DNA of 64,000 bases, taken from Staphylotrichum longicolle (taxonomy: Eukaryota > Ascomycota > Sordariomycetes > Sordariales > Chaetomiaceae). The position numbers and the translations under genes are program-made. The notes beneath the pieces are model-generated. The model was not told the origin of the DNA and made no database searches. It worked only from the letters and a program-made list of their open reading frames with translations. This document shows positions 45,310 to 57,409 of the stretch, one piece after another. Location of the stretch: positions 3,472,001 to 3,536,000 of the forward strand of contig JAHCVI010000001.1 of NCBI GenBank assembly GCA_019096155.1. The letters run 5' to 3'. Numbering within the stretch: the first letter of the stretch is position 1; each line of letters begins with the position of its first letter.

Positions 45310-46393
45310 TACTTGGACATCGTTGTTTTTTCCTTTGCCGAGGCTTCGACTTTCTTCTTGGACATATTTGCGACTTGGCGCGACTGACGAGGATTTTCTA
45401 TGTACATGTTTAATGGCGTGGGCAGACGGGGCAATGCGAGGTGGCAAGGGACAGACACGGGGGCTCTGATGGGGCATTTCCTGGCAGAAAAATTCTCCTT
45501 TTGATGACGGCGGGCTGCATTCAACCGGGCATACAGTACTGTACAATAACACGAATAATACCAGAGAGCTTCTCAGTGTTTTCTGTTGAGTCATTCCAAC
45601 TTTGTTTGCGGCTTCTCTTGGGTTCCTGAGTGCCCTCGACGTGAGTGAGGTGCGGACACCAATCCCCTGATGTCAGCCCCACACAACTGCAAGCCCCTGA
45701 GTTGGCAGCCCCGGATCCGGCATAGCGGGCTGCACAAATGCGGCAAGACTTGGTCGAGATGCATGGAATGGGGGCCAAGCTTGTCAGCCCCGTCAGCCCG
45801 GCTCTGCCCCCCTTCCCCAAAAAAAAGTTTTGATCCAGAAGCTCGCCATCTTGGTTGTGCTTGCCTGGCAGGGCTGACACCGACGAAGAGCGTCTTTAAT
45901 TCTGCGAAGCTGCATTTCTTCAACAATGACCTTTGCACAGTAGCCTTTAGAGATTTTTGCATGCTCTCTCGTAATTCTTCGTGTTGTGCACCTCCTCGCT
46001 CTCTGTCTCTGTCCAGTCGTTCGTTTCTTCCCGGATTTCGACCCAGCGATCCTTGGATGCTGACCTTGCCGTCTTGAGCTGGCGTCGGCTTGGCGGCCGC
46101 GGGCGCTAACGTTAATTAGATTGGGCCCTTTTCCGTCTCCTTTCAAGCCTCGGACTGCTGCTGCGCCGCCTCCCTCCTTTTCTCCAACCGAACATTTTGA
46201 CAAACTCCATCGTGGAGAATGCGACGTTTGCCGTGACGACGGCCGTCCAAGTCGAGCTACTGCGCGCGTGCTGCTGTCCTGCTTCCCGTCGCTCGTTTAC
46301 TCCTCGAAGCGAACACCGCGAACACCCTCCAACACCCCCAACACCCCTCCGACCCGCAACACCGCGACCGAACCCGTCACACCACCGCCCGCC
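45310..46393. other. Intergenic region
   Basis: About 1.1 kb, GC-rich, without supported genes. The frame of the next gene is open from 46121, but the part before 46394 is Pro/Thr/Arg-rich and probably is leader sequence. Confidence 0.45.
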
Positions 46394-47698
46394 ATGATCG
46401 TGAGGGACCTCAAGCGCCTCACCCTCCTCGTGGGGCCGCTCGTCATCTTGCTGCTGCTCAGCGCGAGTCTCTGGCACTCCCACAACGACTACCTGCGCTC
46501 GCATGTCAGCTCGCTGCTCGGCTACAATGGCCCGTCCTCGGTCGCCCGCGTCCACCGCAAGCCCGTCCTCACCGCCGATAAGAAGCACTACGAGATGTTC
46601 TCGGCGTCGACGCCCGATGGCAAGTTCTTCGACATCCGGTTCGGCAAGGACGTCTTCAACCCCAACATGATCCCGCACCCCAAGTTCAACGACACCTGGT
46701 TCATCGTGGGCCAGCTGTGGAATGACCCGAACGTCGAAATCCCCGATTCCCACGCGCACGAGGTCGGCTGCATTGCCCAGTTCATGAACGGCGTGCTGAT
46801 GTGCATCGACTACATCCAAGCTCTCCCCATCGAGGCGACGTCGACCGACAAGTGTGAGGGAGACATGGCCTACATCAGCTTCAACGTCGGGCCCCACGAT
46901 GCGCGCGTCTTCATGGGCCCGCTGAGCCCCTTCATCATCTACGGCTCGAATGGCGGTTTCACCTGCTTCAGCCAGTGGGTTCAGGACTTCCGCAAGCTCG
47001 TCGACTGGGAGTATGAGCTGTGGACCCCGACCGAGTTTGCCGTCGGGACCGAGCTCGCCCGCCCCCCTCCGTTCTTCCAGCTGGAGAAGAACTACTTCAT
47101 GTTCTGGGACAAGGACGACGAGATGCACATCCACTACGACGTCTACCCGAAGCGCGGCTTCTCGAAGCTCGAGCGCGACGGCAAGGTCGGGCCGAATCTT
47201 GCGCCCAAGACGACCGAGCACGACGAGAAGTGCCTGAAGCGCTACATGCCCGAGCTGCCCGGCAGCCTCGAGTCCATCCACCAGGCGACCAACTCGCTCA
47301 AGATCACGCTGTGCAAGCGTGCCGACAAGGACTGCGAAGCGCACGCCGGCAACACGTACATCATGACCGTGATCCAGCACAAGTCGTACTACAACTACCA
47401 CAGCGAGTACGAGCCGTACGTGGTGCTCTTCCAGCAGCGCGCGCCTTTCGAGCTGTACGCCATTTCCAAGAAGCCGATCTGGATCAGCGGACGCAAGCGA
47501 CACGAGGGCCGCAAGACCGACATGATGTACGTGACGTCAGCCAACTGGATGGACCGGGGTGTCAACTACCACGGCTACCTCGACGACGTGGTCGTCCTGG
47601 GCTTCGGCTACGAGGACAGGCATTCGGCGGGCATCGATATCTTGGCGGGCGACCTGCTTCACGACATGGGTCTCTGCGAGGAGCCCGAGGAGTCATGA
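46394..47698 (+). CDS. Uncharacterised type II membrane (Golgi-like) protein
   Basis: The open frame from the ATG at 46394 encodes 434 residues without introns. A basic N-terminus (MIVRDLKR) and one hydrophobic helix (LTLLVGPLVILLLLSASLW) predict a type II orientation. The large lumenal domain is well ordered and aromatic-rich: FDIRFGKDVFNPNMIPHPKF, WFIVGQLWN, PHDARVFMGPLSPFIIYGSN, FFQLEKNYFMFWDKDDEMHI, YDVYPKRGF, HQATNSLKITLCKR and VTSANWMDRGVNYHGYLDD. Six or so cysteines occur. Repeated blocks of this type (NPN..HPKFNDTW; GPLSPFIIY) recall five-bladed beta-propeller glycosidases and glycosyl phosphorylases, but I could not match a named family, so the propeller idea is an inference. An earlier in-frame start at 46121 would add 91 Pro/Thr-rich residues. 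Confidence 0.75.
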   Translation: MIVRDLKRLTLLVGPLVILLLLSASLWHSHNDYLRSHVSSLLGYNGPSSVARVHRKPVLTADKKHYEMFSASTPDGKFFDIRFGKDVFNPNMIPHPKFNDTWFIVGQLWNDPNVEIPDSHAHEVGCIAQFMNGVLMCIDYIQALPIEATSTDKCEGDMAYISFNVGPHDARVFMGPLSPFIIYGSNGGFTCFSQWVQDFRKLVDWEYELWTPTEFAVGTELARPPPFFQLEKNYFMFWDKDDEMHIHYDVYPKRGFSKLERDGKVGPNLAPKTTEHDEKCLKRYMPELPGSLESIHQATNSLKITLCKRADKDCEAHAGNTYIMTVIQHKSYYNYHSEYEPYVVLFQQRAPFELYAISKKPIWISGRKRHEGRKTDMMYVTSANWMDRGVNYHGYLDDVVVLGFGYEDRHSAGIDILAGDLLHDMGLCEEPEES

Positions 47699-49475
47699 GT
47701 CCGCTGCGAAGCGCGGCAAGTCGGTTTTGTACACGGACCCGCCCGGGGCAGCAGCCAGAGAGCACACACGAGAACACAGCCGAGGATTGTCCGAGACAGC
47801 ATCTGCACGTTGTCTCAACGCCTCCTCCGAAACACTCATAAGGGTTCGACGAGGATCGCTGCGTCCCACTCGTGCCTTGCTCTCGCATCTTCTCCGCCGA
47901 TGTCAAGATCGTCGAACATTTCCGGGCATGCCGCTTTCTCGTCAGGTCTCCAAGGGGCAATAATCCCGTGCCTCGCCAAGACTGGCTCTCTGGCCTCGGC
48001 ACCGAGCCCCTCAGCATTCCCCTTCGCGAACAGGACAGACACCCGGCTGGCTGTATTCGCCTAACCTTCCTTTGGAACTGCGCCACGGCGCATTGTCTCC
48101 CCAACAAACCTTTGCATTACGCATATCTTGTTTTTCTGCGGTACATACTTTTTCCTTGGCGTGTATGACGGCGGTGTTGGCTCTGGTCTCCTTGCGGCGG
48201 GGTTTTGGATTACGGATTGGGACAGTACACTCTGCGAGACAGATACTGCGGGCTGTGATGATGGTCTGCATGTGATTGGAGAGGGCGGAAGGGAAATACT
48301 CGATGTAGTCTCCTCGATTGTCAGTTTCGACGGCATTTAATGAAGTAATACCCCAAATGACAACCCAGGAACGCGCTTCTCCTGTCTCCTCGCCCTTCGC
48401 CAACACCAGATCCCATTCTGTTCACTCTTCACTGCCGATCCATGGGCCCAAGGAGATGAGTTCCCCGGCGCATTGCCGATGGACCACCATACTCCGGTCC
48501 CTCCCCGCATCCATCCTCCGCCCTCACGCATACTCCTACGACCCAAATCCCGTCCCGCCGCTGCCGCCGCCACCGATGAGGCCCATCGCACGGCGCAGTT
48601 CGCAGGACACACCTGCCTGATGCTTCGTGTTATCTGGCCATTCCCATTCCAATTCGTAGAGAACGGTGCTACCTTATCCACCCAGACCTTCATCGGGAAC
48701 AAGACAGTGAACTCGATATGGATGGACGTATGTCATTGCAGGATTATCCTGGCCTTCAACCCATCCCGACAAGTGCCATCCACCTTCCCACTTCATTTCT
48801 ACTACTCAAAGTGAGTGAAACATCGCGAACGACACCGGATTCCCGGCCCCCAAACCGCGCCGCGAGAGGCCAACCGGGGGCTCACCACCCGCTTACGTCC
48901 TCCATCCATCCTGCGGCACGATTGCCGGACGTGTGTCTCGGCCCTGGGCCCGGCCCAACAACCGATCTGACCAATTTGGAGGGCAGGAGAGGAGCTCCTT
49001 GTTCATGGGATGTTGTGGCCCACCCATTTCGTTCCAGTCAGGTCCACAAACAAGGGAGTGTCGGGGTTCAGGGGTAAACCAAGGGAGTCAAGGAAGCTTG
49101 ACAAACCCAAACAACGCACAATGGGCGCGAATTGAGGACCAGGGGTGAAAGGGCAAAGGACAATTTCATTGGAATCGTAAACCTAACCTGACAAAGGAAA
49201 CAAAAATAATGCGTAAGGCCCGAGAAGAAGTCCGTGTGCCAGTTGTTCATCCCGCAGTTGCATGTCAAACAACCAAATCCCCAAACCTCAACCCCCAACG
49301 AGAAGTAAGAGCAACCTGAACACCGCAACCAAGCAGCCCCTCGCCAAACACCAAATGCCATGTCCGTCCAATATGCTCCGTGTTCGTCACCCCATCAAGA
49401 CCATCTCGTCATATGCTTCATGTCATCCCGCATCCCCCCTTCCCCTAATACCGATACCCCCCATCCGCCCAAACC
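47699..49475. other. Intergenic region, 1.8 kb
   Basis: No supported gene. It contains C-rich and CT-rich tracts near 49430-49560 at the 3' end of the following minus-strand gene, and only short overlapping frames elsewhere. Confidence 0.45.
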
Positions 49476-50754
49476 TTACTCCTCTTCCTCCTCCCCTCCC
49501 CCTCCCCCCCCCACCGCCCTCATACCACCTCCCACCGCCCCACTCATCCCCCCTGCCCCCCTGGGCTCCCTGTCCCTCCCGCGCGGGATCTCCATCCTCT
49601 CCACCGCCCGCCTCAGATCCGCAATGTCACCGTAGCGATCATCCACCTCCCTCCCCTTCCCCTTCCCTTCCCGCTGCCGCCGCCGCCGTCTCCGTGCTTC
49701 AGGATCCCCTTGACCACGTCCCCGCTGCCGGACGTCGAACCCCACGGCGACGCGCGCGGCTCGCGATCTCGGCGTTTTGCCGGTCGCGCTTGGCGCGCAC
49801 CTGGTCTTCCCAGCGCAGCTGCTTGCGGCCGGAGGAGCCGGCGCCGGGGTCGGCGTGGTGGTGCACGACGGTGGACGCGCGGCGCGGGGCGGCGCGGGGT
49901 AGCCGTAGCCGGTCCCGGACAGGCCCATGCCCATGCCCATGCCAGACAAGGAAGAAGAAGAGGGTCGGCGTAGCTGGCGCGTCGGTCCGTGGCGGCGCGG
50001 CGCTGCTGGCGGCGGCGCTCGTCCTGGTCCGAGACGAGGGTGTAGCCCGCCGGGTCGTCGGTGCGGCGCCGGTGCGGGTAGTACGAGTCGCTGCCGTCGT
50101 GGGAGGCGCGCTCGCGGTCGCGGGAGCGGACGAGGAGGACGGGGAGTGCGAGTGCGAGTGGCGCCGATGGGGCCGGCCGTACTCGTCGGCGAGCGGGACC
50201 AGACCGACGGGGATGTCGTGCGAGTAGGCGCGGCTGGCCGAGTTGGAGCGGGAGCGCGAGGAGCGGCTGGAGCGGTCGTGGAGCGTCGCGGTCGCGTCGC
50301 GGTCGCGCTCGCGTCGCGTAGTAGATGATGTGCGGGTTGGTGGAGGAGCGCTTGAGGGGGGGCATCGCGCGAGTAAGGGTCGTGGCGGAGGAGGAGGACG
50401 GGTAGCCGTAGGCGTCGTAGCCGCCGCCCCCCCGCTGCCGTAGGGGTTGCCGTAGTCGTAGTGCTTGCTTGGGTTGGCGCCGCTCATGTAGGCGCCGGAG
50501 TCGCGCCGGCGGGAGGGCGACGGAGACTTGGAGCCGCGAGGGTGTCGCCGGAGAAGTAAGGGGTTGGTTTGCGCTCCGAGAGGCTCCGGTGGGACTCGGC
50601 TGGGCATCCCCGAGCTTGGTGAAGGGGAACTTGCGGTCATACCTGCGCACGTCAGGACGGGAGCATGCTCTGCCGTCTCTGCAGGGATGGTTCTTCTCGG
50701 TGATGTCCTGGCGCCGTCCGAGTAGGTGTTGTAGTAGACCTTGGTAAGGCACAT
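49476..50754 (-). CDS. Ser/Arg-rich fungal protein, reading frame broken about nine times
   Basis: An ATG at 50754 starts MCLTKVYYNTYSDGAR. The frame then changes repeatedly while protein-like text continues: DITEKNHPCRDGRACSRPDV and RRYDRKFPFTKLGD in frame 2; SGANPSKHYDYGNPYGSGG in frame 1; LTRAMPPLKRSSTNPHIIYY in frame 2; ASRAYSHDIPVGLVPLADEY in frame 1; SHDGSDSYYPHRRRTDDPAG and YTLVSDQDERRRQQRR in frame 2; SGTGYGYPAPP in frame 3; STVVHHHADPGAGSSGRKQ and LRWEDQVRAKRDRQNAEIAS in frame 1; DVVKGILKHG in frame 2; DDRYGDIADLRRAVERMEI in frame 3, with a stop at 49476. No GT-AG pairs fit these hops. The text resembles a Sordariomycete protein of unknown function with a conserved Cys-rich start and an RWEDQVRAKRDRQN helix. 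Single-base deletions, real or from sequencing, are the simplest explanation. Confidence 0.7.
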
Positions 50755-53112
50755 CTTGCCGGTGCTTGATCGCCTGAGACGAGGATGGCAGGAGAACTGC
50801 GGGCTCTGGAGAACAGTCTGGGTCTGGAACTGCTCCTACACAGTCGACAAGACAAGAGGAGAGATAAATCTTCCTTCGAGGTGCGTGCTCGTATTTGGGA
50901 TCTGTGATGTGTATCGGGACGATGGAGATGGTCCGGTCGAGTTCTCTGTCAGTCGGCCGTGTCCGAGACAGAACGGTCGTGTCGTCTGATGTGAGTCAAC
51001 GACATGAGGGCATATAAGAAGACCGAGCCGTCGAAAGCTGCGAGGGTCGAGGACCGAGAGCAGATATATCGTAGTCCGTCGACCTGTAGGTCTGGCAGTG
51101 TTTGTCAGAGACCGTGTTTGAGGGCGGGCCGGGCGGTGGCAGCTGTTTCTATCCAGGATCCAGACGGGATGCGGGCTGAATGAGATGGTTAACAAGGAGG
51201 GCCGGCGACCCAAGGGCGGGCGGCCAGTGCTGTTATATACCGGGGAAGGTGAGGTGCGCCTGCGATGGAGGGGGATAGCTCCCACCCCGGGGTCGGCTTT
51301 TGCCCGCCATGTCTGCTTGGCATTCCTCAAGCCCTTGGTTGACGCCCCCCGTCGGTGTGTGCATCGTGGACGACGATGCACAGAAAACCGGCCTGCTTGA
51401 TCTCGGTGCAACCACCATGGTCGACGCTAGGGGTGAACATAAAGAACATGGTGGGGTGGGGATGGGTGCAGGAAGCCAATGAGGTGCTGCTGGCGATGGG
51501 CTGAGCCGGGCGGGTGACCCTGATAGGCTGCTGGTGGGTGTGGAGGGCCGGAAAGGCAAGGGTCCTGTGATGCTCCCGCTCTTCCCTGTGCACCTCACCC
51601 GGCCACCCCTGTTCTCCTTCCCTCGTCAGCATCCTGGTTGCCAGTCGTTGGTCGGTGACATGAAACGGGACTTCGGGTGAGGGAACCCACAGACTGCGAG
51701 GCGTCTGCGGCACACACCCAGCAGATTGGAGCCGAGAGCAACGACAACCTTCCTCGCAAAAAATAGCAGTGGCCAGGCCCGATGTGGTCGATCTCGGCCT
51801 CCCACTTGAACTCCACCAAAAGCGACAAACAAAACATGTGCAGCCCAACACGTCAGGCAACTTGTGTGTCTGTCCTCCACGAGAGCGGTGCATCAACAGA
51901 ACAGGCCAGATTTTGTCTGGAGCCTTTCTTCACCGAGAAGCTGCCACACCCATGAGCAGCGGTGCCTCGTGCTGCTGTGCCACTGTGGTTGCCTGTTGGT
52001 TCTTTCGTAAGTGTCTTTGCCGTCGCGGCTCGCCAAGACACAGTGACCAGACCAGACCACATCGGCTGGGTCCCTGGCCGCCCTTGAAACATCAAAACTG
52101 CCCTTAACTCCGGCCTCGCCCGCCCATTCGTTCCAGGCCCGGTGTCAAATGGTGGCGCGGCCACTTCCGATGCGTCCATGCATGCAGCGAGGCTCTGGTC
52201 AAGCTGCACTGCAGAAGCGGCAATGCGAGTCATCGAGCAGCAGGTCGCCTGGGAGTGAATTCGGCATTGCATCGAGGCTGAGCCCTGGGAGGGATGGGGA
52301 CGACGTCATCTGGCCCAGAGCCGCTCCCTTTGGGGGGGAGGACGAATCGGATGGCGCAGCCGCCACATGTTCTCTTCGCTCTCTGACCATCGCGGAGCCT
52401 CAATCAGCTGCCGTATCTCCGTGGTACCTGACAGCGGAAAGTTATCGGGAATGAGAGGTTTCGGTCAGTTCTTTGGGCTAGCAACGTCGTGTGTCGGTGG
52501 TGGACGTAACCGTGTGCGCAACTCTATCTCGGGACTGACAGCATCATTCAAGGCACTCTTTTCTTGCTGTTCTCGATGACCGACGGGCAAGTAGGCAGAT
52601 GATCAGCATGTCAACAACCGCCCCGATTTTGCCACCGCTGCCTCTCCCAGCTTGGCGGGCTTGGGATGAGCCACCACATACGGCCTGCCCATCAGTGTAA
52701 CTGCCGGGTTGCTAAATCCAGGACCGACCGCGCAAGGTGCCCACTCACCGAGGTGAGTGTGTCACTGCATGCGTCACGCAATCCCCAGGGAAACAGGTTG
52801 CCACAGGTCTGGCGCAGCGTCTAGGTACCTTAGTCACTCACCTTGGGCGCCTTGTAGATTTGCCAGGTGTTCTTATGCGGAATCGTTGTCTGATATTGCT
52901 CCCCAGGCTGCCGCTTTAGCCACGCAATGGGGAAGGCTGCATTGAATCTGCGGCTGGGGACAGATCATTACCAACCACCGCTCACAGTCCCAGTGCCGTA
53001 GCAACAACCCAAGCAGACCAAAGCTGGTACAAAGCGGTTTAATTGTGTAACATCCCAAGCCAACCCTGCGTGGAGGACACCTTTGCCTCCGTCTTGCTGT
53101 TCCTCGGCAGAC
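50755..53112. other. Intergenic region, 2.4 kb
   Basis: Only short overlapping frames occur, none with motifs. The part next to 50754 should contain the promoter of the Ser/Arg-rich gene. No RNA gene or mobile element was recognised. Confidence 0.45.
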
Positions 53113-54105
53113 TCAGAACGGGATCTGGGCCGGATTGCCCGAGCTCGTATCTCCCAGAGGATTCACAAAAATCTGGTCAAACAAGGCCGGCACCTGCGTG
53201 GCATTCAAGCCGGCCGCCTGCCTGACGGAGATGACCAGGCTCCCCGACCCAGAGGCGGGCGAGGTGAAGGTTGCGGTGCGCTTCTCGTAGTAGGCGCCGT
53301 AGCGGCAGCCCGACTCGGCGTTGCTGGGGTCCGCGCAGAACGGGCACACCGGGCCCCAGGGGATGATGGTGAGACCCGAAAGCGACACCTTGAACTCGAT
53401 GCCGAAATCGCCCGATCCGGTCCAGAAGTCGCAAGCCGTGGAAATCCTGCGAGGTGGTGTTAGTCGAGGTTCAGGGTGCTGAAGGGCTGAGTGAAGAGGT
53501 TGCTCACCGTAACGTGTGCTGCGTTGACGGGCAGAGCTTGATGTCCTGAGTGATGGTGGACTGTCCACCAACCACTGGATCAAAACGGCATTCGCTGCGG
53601 TGGTTGGTTGAGTTGTCAGCACATCAGTTGACCTTCATATCAACGAGCCAACATACATTGAGCGCGGATCGCCCCACGAGCCGCTCATATCCGCCAAAGA
53701 GTAGCCCACAGCAGGGACACATCCAGGCGCGCCAGTCGGGACGGCAATCACCCACGGCCTAATGTCGATGTTCCTGCTGTCGGCCGCGGGCTGGCCGTAA
53801 AAGCTGGGGTTCTGAACCAACTGGCTGCTCGGGCAGGGGGGTGGCGTGTAGGTCGGGTTGGAAACTTGGTCGGCGCAGTAGCACGCGCTCGACAAGCGCT
53901 GCGGGTAGCATGTCGTCGGGATAAAGGTCGGCGTCGGTGCGGCAGTGCCATACAGTGCCGTCGTGTACGAGTGACAGAAATCCAGCGCGCTGGAGGTCTG
54001 CTGGCGCAGCGCCCGGAGACAGTTGTCGCCGTTACAAGTGTCGGCGGCCGCGAAGGAGTTGAGTGAGAAAAGGGCGGCAAGCACCACGGAGGTTATGGGC
54101 GCCAT
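53113..54105 (-). CDS. Secreted two-part fungal protein (carbohydrate-binding-like C-terminus)
   Basis: Three exons, 54105-53657, 53594-53508 and 53446-53113, keep phase and give 289 residues. The start codon at 54105 opens a signal peptide (MAPITSVVLAALFSLNSFAA) with cleavage near residue 23. The first part is a Cys-rich segment with CNGDNCLRALRQQ, DFCHSY, TCYPQRLSSACYCAD, a layout common in secreted fungal proteins. The second part begins NPSFYGQPAADSRNIDIRPW and runs as a beta-sandwich-like domain: STACDFWTGSGDFGIEFKVS, CRYGAYYEKRTATFTSPASG and GSLVISVRQAAGL. This pattern (NPSFE-like opening, late strand LVISVRQ) resembles CBM-like or DUF modules in secreted hydrolases. No catalytic domain is present. 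Binding function is inferred only. Confidence 0.75.
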
Positions 54106-55207
54106 GATTGGCAAGTATCACTCCACTAGGAGAGAGGTTTTTGATTGCTAATGTGCAACTGGCATACGCTCTCAGACAGATTGATCGACTCGGTTTCCGT
54201 CATGGTTAAACGGCCGGATTATTGCAAGTTATAGCAGGTCCTCTGGCTTACTATCTCCCCGCAAGCGGTGTGTGGACATCTGTCGGCTGCATAAGCGCGC
54301 CACTATTGACCACTATCGACTCCGCTGGAGCTCAGCTGAAATCCTTCCAGCCGGCTGATTTGGAATCAGTCCTCCCTCTCCAATCAGACAACACGATGTC
54401 ACCACAATCCGTAAAGCCAAGTGCCAGTGGAACACGCCTTTCCTCGCCTCCTGATACCTCCGAAGAGATACATGGATTTCGACCAGCATACCAGATTAGG
54501 TAGTGGTCAACCGAGATGCGAGCAAACGGAGCTGTAGAGGCATTGATAGAGTACAATAAGGTACCTCATGTCTCTGTAAGATCTCCCTGCAACGTCTTTA
54601 GCAAGCAACTGCCCAAACCTTCAACGTTCAATGGATTATAGAAAACTTTGAGATGTGAGGTAGAAGAGTGTGTTTTTACGTAAGGTATGTACTCCCTTTC
54701 TCACACCCCTGTGTCACATCCACAATGGTGCACTTCAGTTGTTATCCCACAAATGCGACGTCTTTCGACCGCTTCTCGAATAGGGACTTATGGCGGAGAA
54801 CAAGGCAACACGGGCCAAGAACAACTGGCTGTCATCGGTGTGAACTGGAACCCTCTAACCCCCGATTGACCATGAACACCGGGAGAGGGCTTTCCCCTCA
54901 GCCTATCTCGGCCATTCTTCTCCATCCAGGCCTAGCCCTGGCCACCCCAAACACTAGGTCCTCTAGCGGCCGCAACAAGCAGAAAGTCCCCGCACAAGAA
55001 GCCCTGTAGATTGTGGAGCATCCCAGAGTACATCCACAACAGCCCCATCGAACAGGTGGAGTGCTTTGGATACCTCCTGCGAGAAAAATAGCACTTTCAG
55101 AATCTGAGGAAACGCGAGATAGATGTGGATGCATTCCAAGTTGCACAGGCTCAGGACTGCCCCTTACACAAGATGAAGGCAGGGAATATAAAATGAACTT
55201 GTGAATG
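54106..55207. other. Intergenic region
   Basis: About 1.1 kb upstream of the secreted-protein gene and downstream of the Fta2-like gene. No feature is supported. Confidence 0.45.
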
Positions 55208-56307
55208 TTATGACCCAGATTGCTGGGAGGAATGCTCGACTGCTGTTGATGCCTCCTGGTGGTCAGGTTCAAGTGCCTGGTCGGCATTCTGGATTCTCGC
55301 AAAGAGCTGGTGTTCCATGAACGTATCCGCGGCAGCCGGGTCTTTCTCCCACTTTCGCCAGTCATAACGGCTCGGATTGACCCCATAGCGGCCATTCGTG
55401 CCCATGCCCGCAGCGCGCTTGATTAACTCCTCAGGGATGACATCCCAATCCCAGCGCCTCTCCATGCCCCATTCGATGAGCGCTTTGTGGAGGTTCATCG
55501 GGTCGCTCTTCCGGGCCCTTTTGACACCATACGAGGCCATCGCTGTCGGAAAAGGATGCGGCGTGGTCCAAGCGCGGCTGAAGTCGATCATCTTACCGCC
55601 CAGATAGTTGAAGACGTTGATGTCGCGCACGATGATGTCCAGCCTGTGGAGGTCTTCCAGGTCGCTCCACATGTCTGATACATGTCCGGGGGAAAATGGG
55701 TCTTGGGGGCGTATAAGATCCTTGAGGATAGCTCGTACAGGGAGATAGCGATGCTCGGGAGCGCGGCCCCAAAAGTTCCAGCTGGCCTGCTCGGGGTCCT
55801 TTACTCCTGTAGCTTTCTTCTCCACCTCGGCTTCTTGTTCCGGGGTGAGAAGAAGATAGCCGTGAGCGCGAATAGCAAGGTCTTCACGGTTTTCTTGCTT
55901 GAGTCGCCCATATGCCTTGCATTCGCAATTGAACGGGTCAAAGTAGTCGGCGTAGAGCTGGGGCGAGGCAAGATCTCGGGTGAAATCCCCAGCTGAGTGA
56001 TTCACAAGGTGCTAGGTGTCATTGAAATTGAACTGTGGAAGACATGAGCCTCTGAACGCTTTCAGTGCGATGGGCCAGGAACGGATAATTCGCAAGCACT
56101 TACCATTTTCAAGGCGTACTCCTGTTGTTTGCCCCCAATTTTTACCTTCCACACGCGACCATCTTGATCTTGGTCAGGATTGCCGAGCTCCTCAACGAAA
56201 TGGATGACTGCGCGGGCGGTGCGAGTAACCGGGGCGAGCTTGGGGCCTGGCACCAAAGGAAGGGGCCTGGGAGGATTGGGCAGTGACGGGAGATGTGATT
56301 CCGCCAT
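55208..56307 (-). CDS. Fta2-like (kinetochore Sim4 complex) kinase-fold protein
   Basis: Two exons, 56307-56104 and 56011-55208, give 335 residues; the intron ends at a TAG acceptor in CACCTAG. Exon 1 ends in the beta-strand pair VWKVKIGGKQQEYALKM, which resembles the small lobe of a protein kinase with the ATP-site Lys. Exon 2 holds YADYFDPFNCECKAYGRLK, a signature of the Fta2/kinetochore Sim4 complex annotation in filamentous fungi, then a kinase-like second lobe with RLDIIVRDINVFNYLGGKMI followed by DFSRAW. The first (RDINVFN) has the HRD-like Asp and the following Asn; DFSRAW stands in the place of DFG. Members called Fta2 in Pezizomycotina are often expanded and may not all be kinetochore proteins. 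The start at 56307 is the best ATG; the frame is open further upstream. Confidence 0.75.
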
Positions 56308-57409
56308 GGTGGGACGAAAGACAGAATTCGCTGTCTCTCTGTCCTCAAATGTTGTCAACTCTGGCCCAGGCCGGAGAGGATGGGGCAAAGGTCGCTCCGA
56401 GTGGAGGCCAAGGGTCAATGCACGAAGAGAACAATACTCGGTGCGATCAAGACAAATGAAGCGCTGCTTGGAATAAACGAAAGAATTCTTAGATAGAAGC
56501 AAGAAGCTAGGCTGCGGTTCCAGTTTTTGTTTCGTTCATGTTCTTGTTGTGACAACGCGGCGCGAGCTGAGGAGTGCAGCAGCCGGCGGAACCTCATGTT
56601 GAGAAGAAGAGTCGTTGCACACCCAACCAGAAGCAGGCGAAGCTGCTGTGTTCCGGAGGCAGGAAGACCCACTTTCTTCCCATGTCACTTGGTTGGCCCC
56701 GTTAGGCTGCCAGCTCTCTGCTTTCCCTCACTCAACTCAGTAGGCAAGGCCAGTTGATGAAGAGACATTACCGCGTGCTTGCGCATCGTCGCCAGTTATA
56801 GCTGGGCAGCTGGCCAATTTTTGCAACGCCCATGTTTCAGAAACATGGACTCGACTTTTGTGAGGGGACCGACCTCTATCTAGGCTCCGGCCTCGTCTGA
56901 GCTCCGGTAGCCTGTCTTGACAGGAGCACAGCACTCCCGCACGGCCGCATCTTGTGAAGCTGGAGCCAACACACCTCTTTCCACACCCTATCCACTAGAC
57001 AACCCAGCTGCTCCAGGCCTTTCGAATATTAATGGTTCAATCCTCTTAAGCTCAAGAGTGTCTGGTAGTTCTTTAGTTCACGCCGGGGGAGTTACAGTAT
57101 GAACTTGAGGTTCAAGAGAGAGGGGATGCGTGTTGTGACCACCTTTGGACACCTTTGGACGACGCCGCTCGGCCGAGTCATGTCGCCTTGATGCGCTGCC
57201 ACTGAGGTCACCTCGCTTGTCAAAGTGATGTCGCTGATTGTCGACCCCACTTCAACAAGCAAGCATCTCCAGTGCCTGGCAGAAAGGCGTAAAGTGTGGT
57301 GTTTCATCAGGATCCTTAGATACATTCTGTTGGGGCTTGGTATCCCGTCCTGTTTCTTCGCCGTGCCTGGGTATTGTATGACACTTTATTTGCCCTTGAA
57401 TCTGCTACG
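56308..57409. other. Intergenic region
   Basis: About 1.1 kb between divergent genes, no supported coding region or RNA. Confidence 0.45.

Noticed and set aside
46112..47503. 463-codon minus-strand frame
   Set aside because: Antisense to the type II membrane protein; Val/Glu/Arg/Gly composition is typical of the complement of a GC-rich gene.
49476..50754. Programmed ribosomal frameshifting
   Set aside because: About nine switches in 1.3 kb, in different directions and without common slippery sites, do not fit programmed frameshifting.
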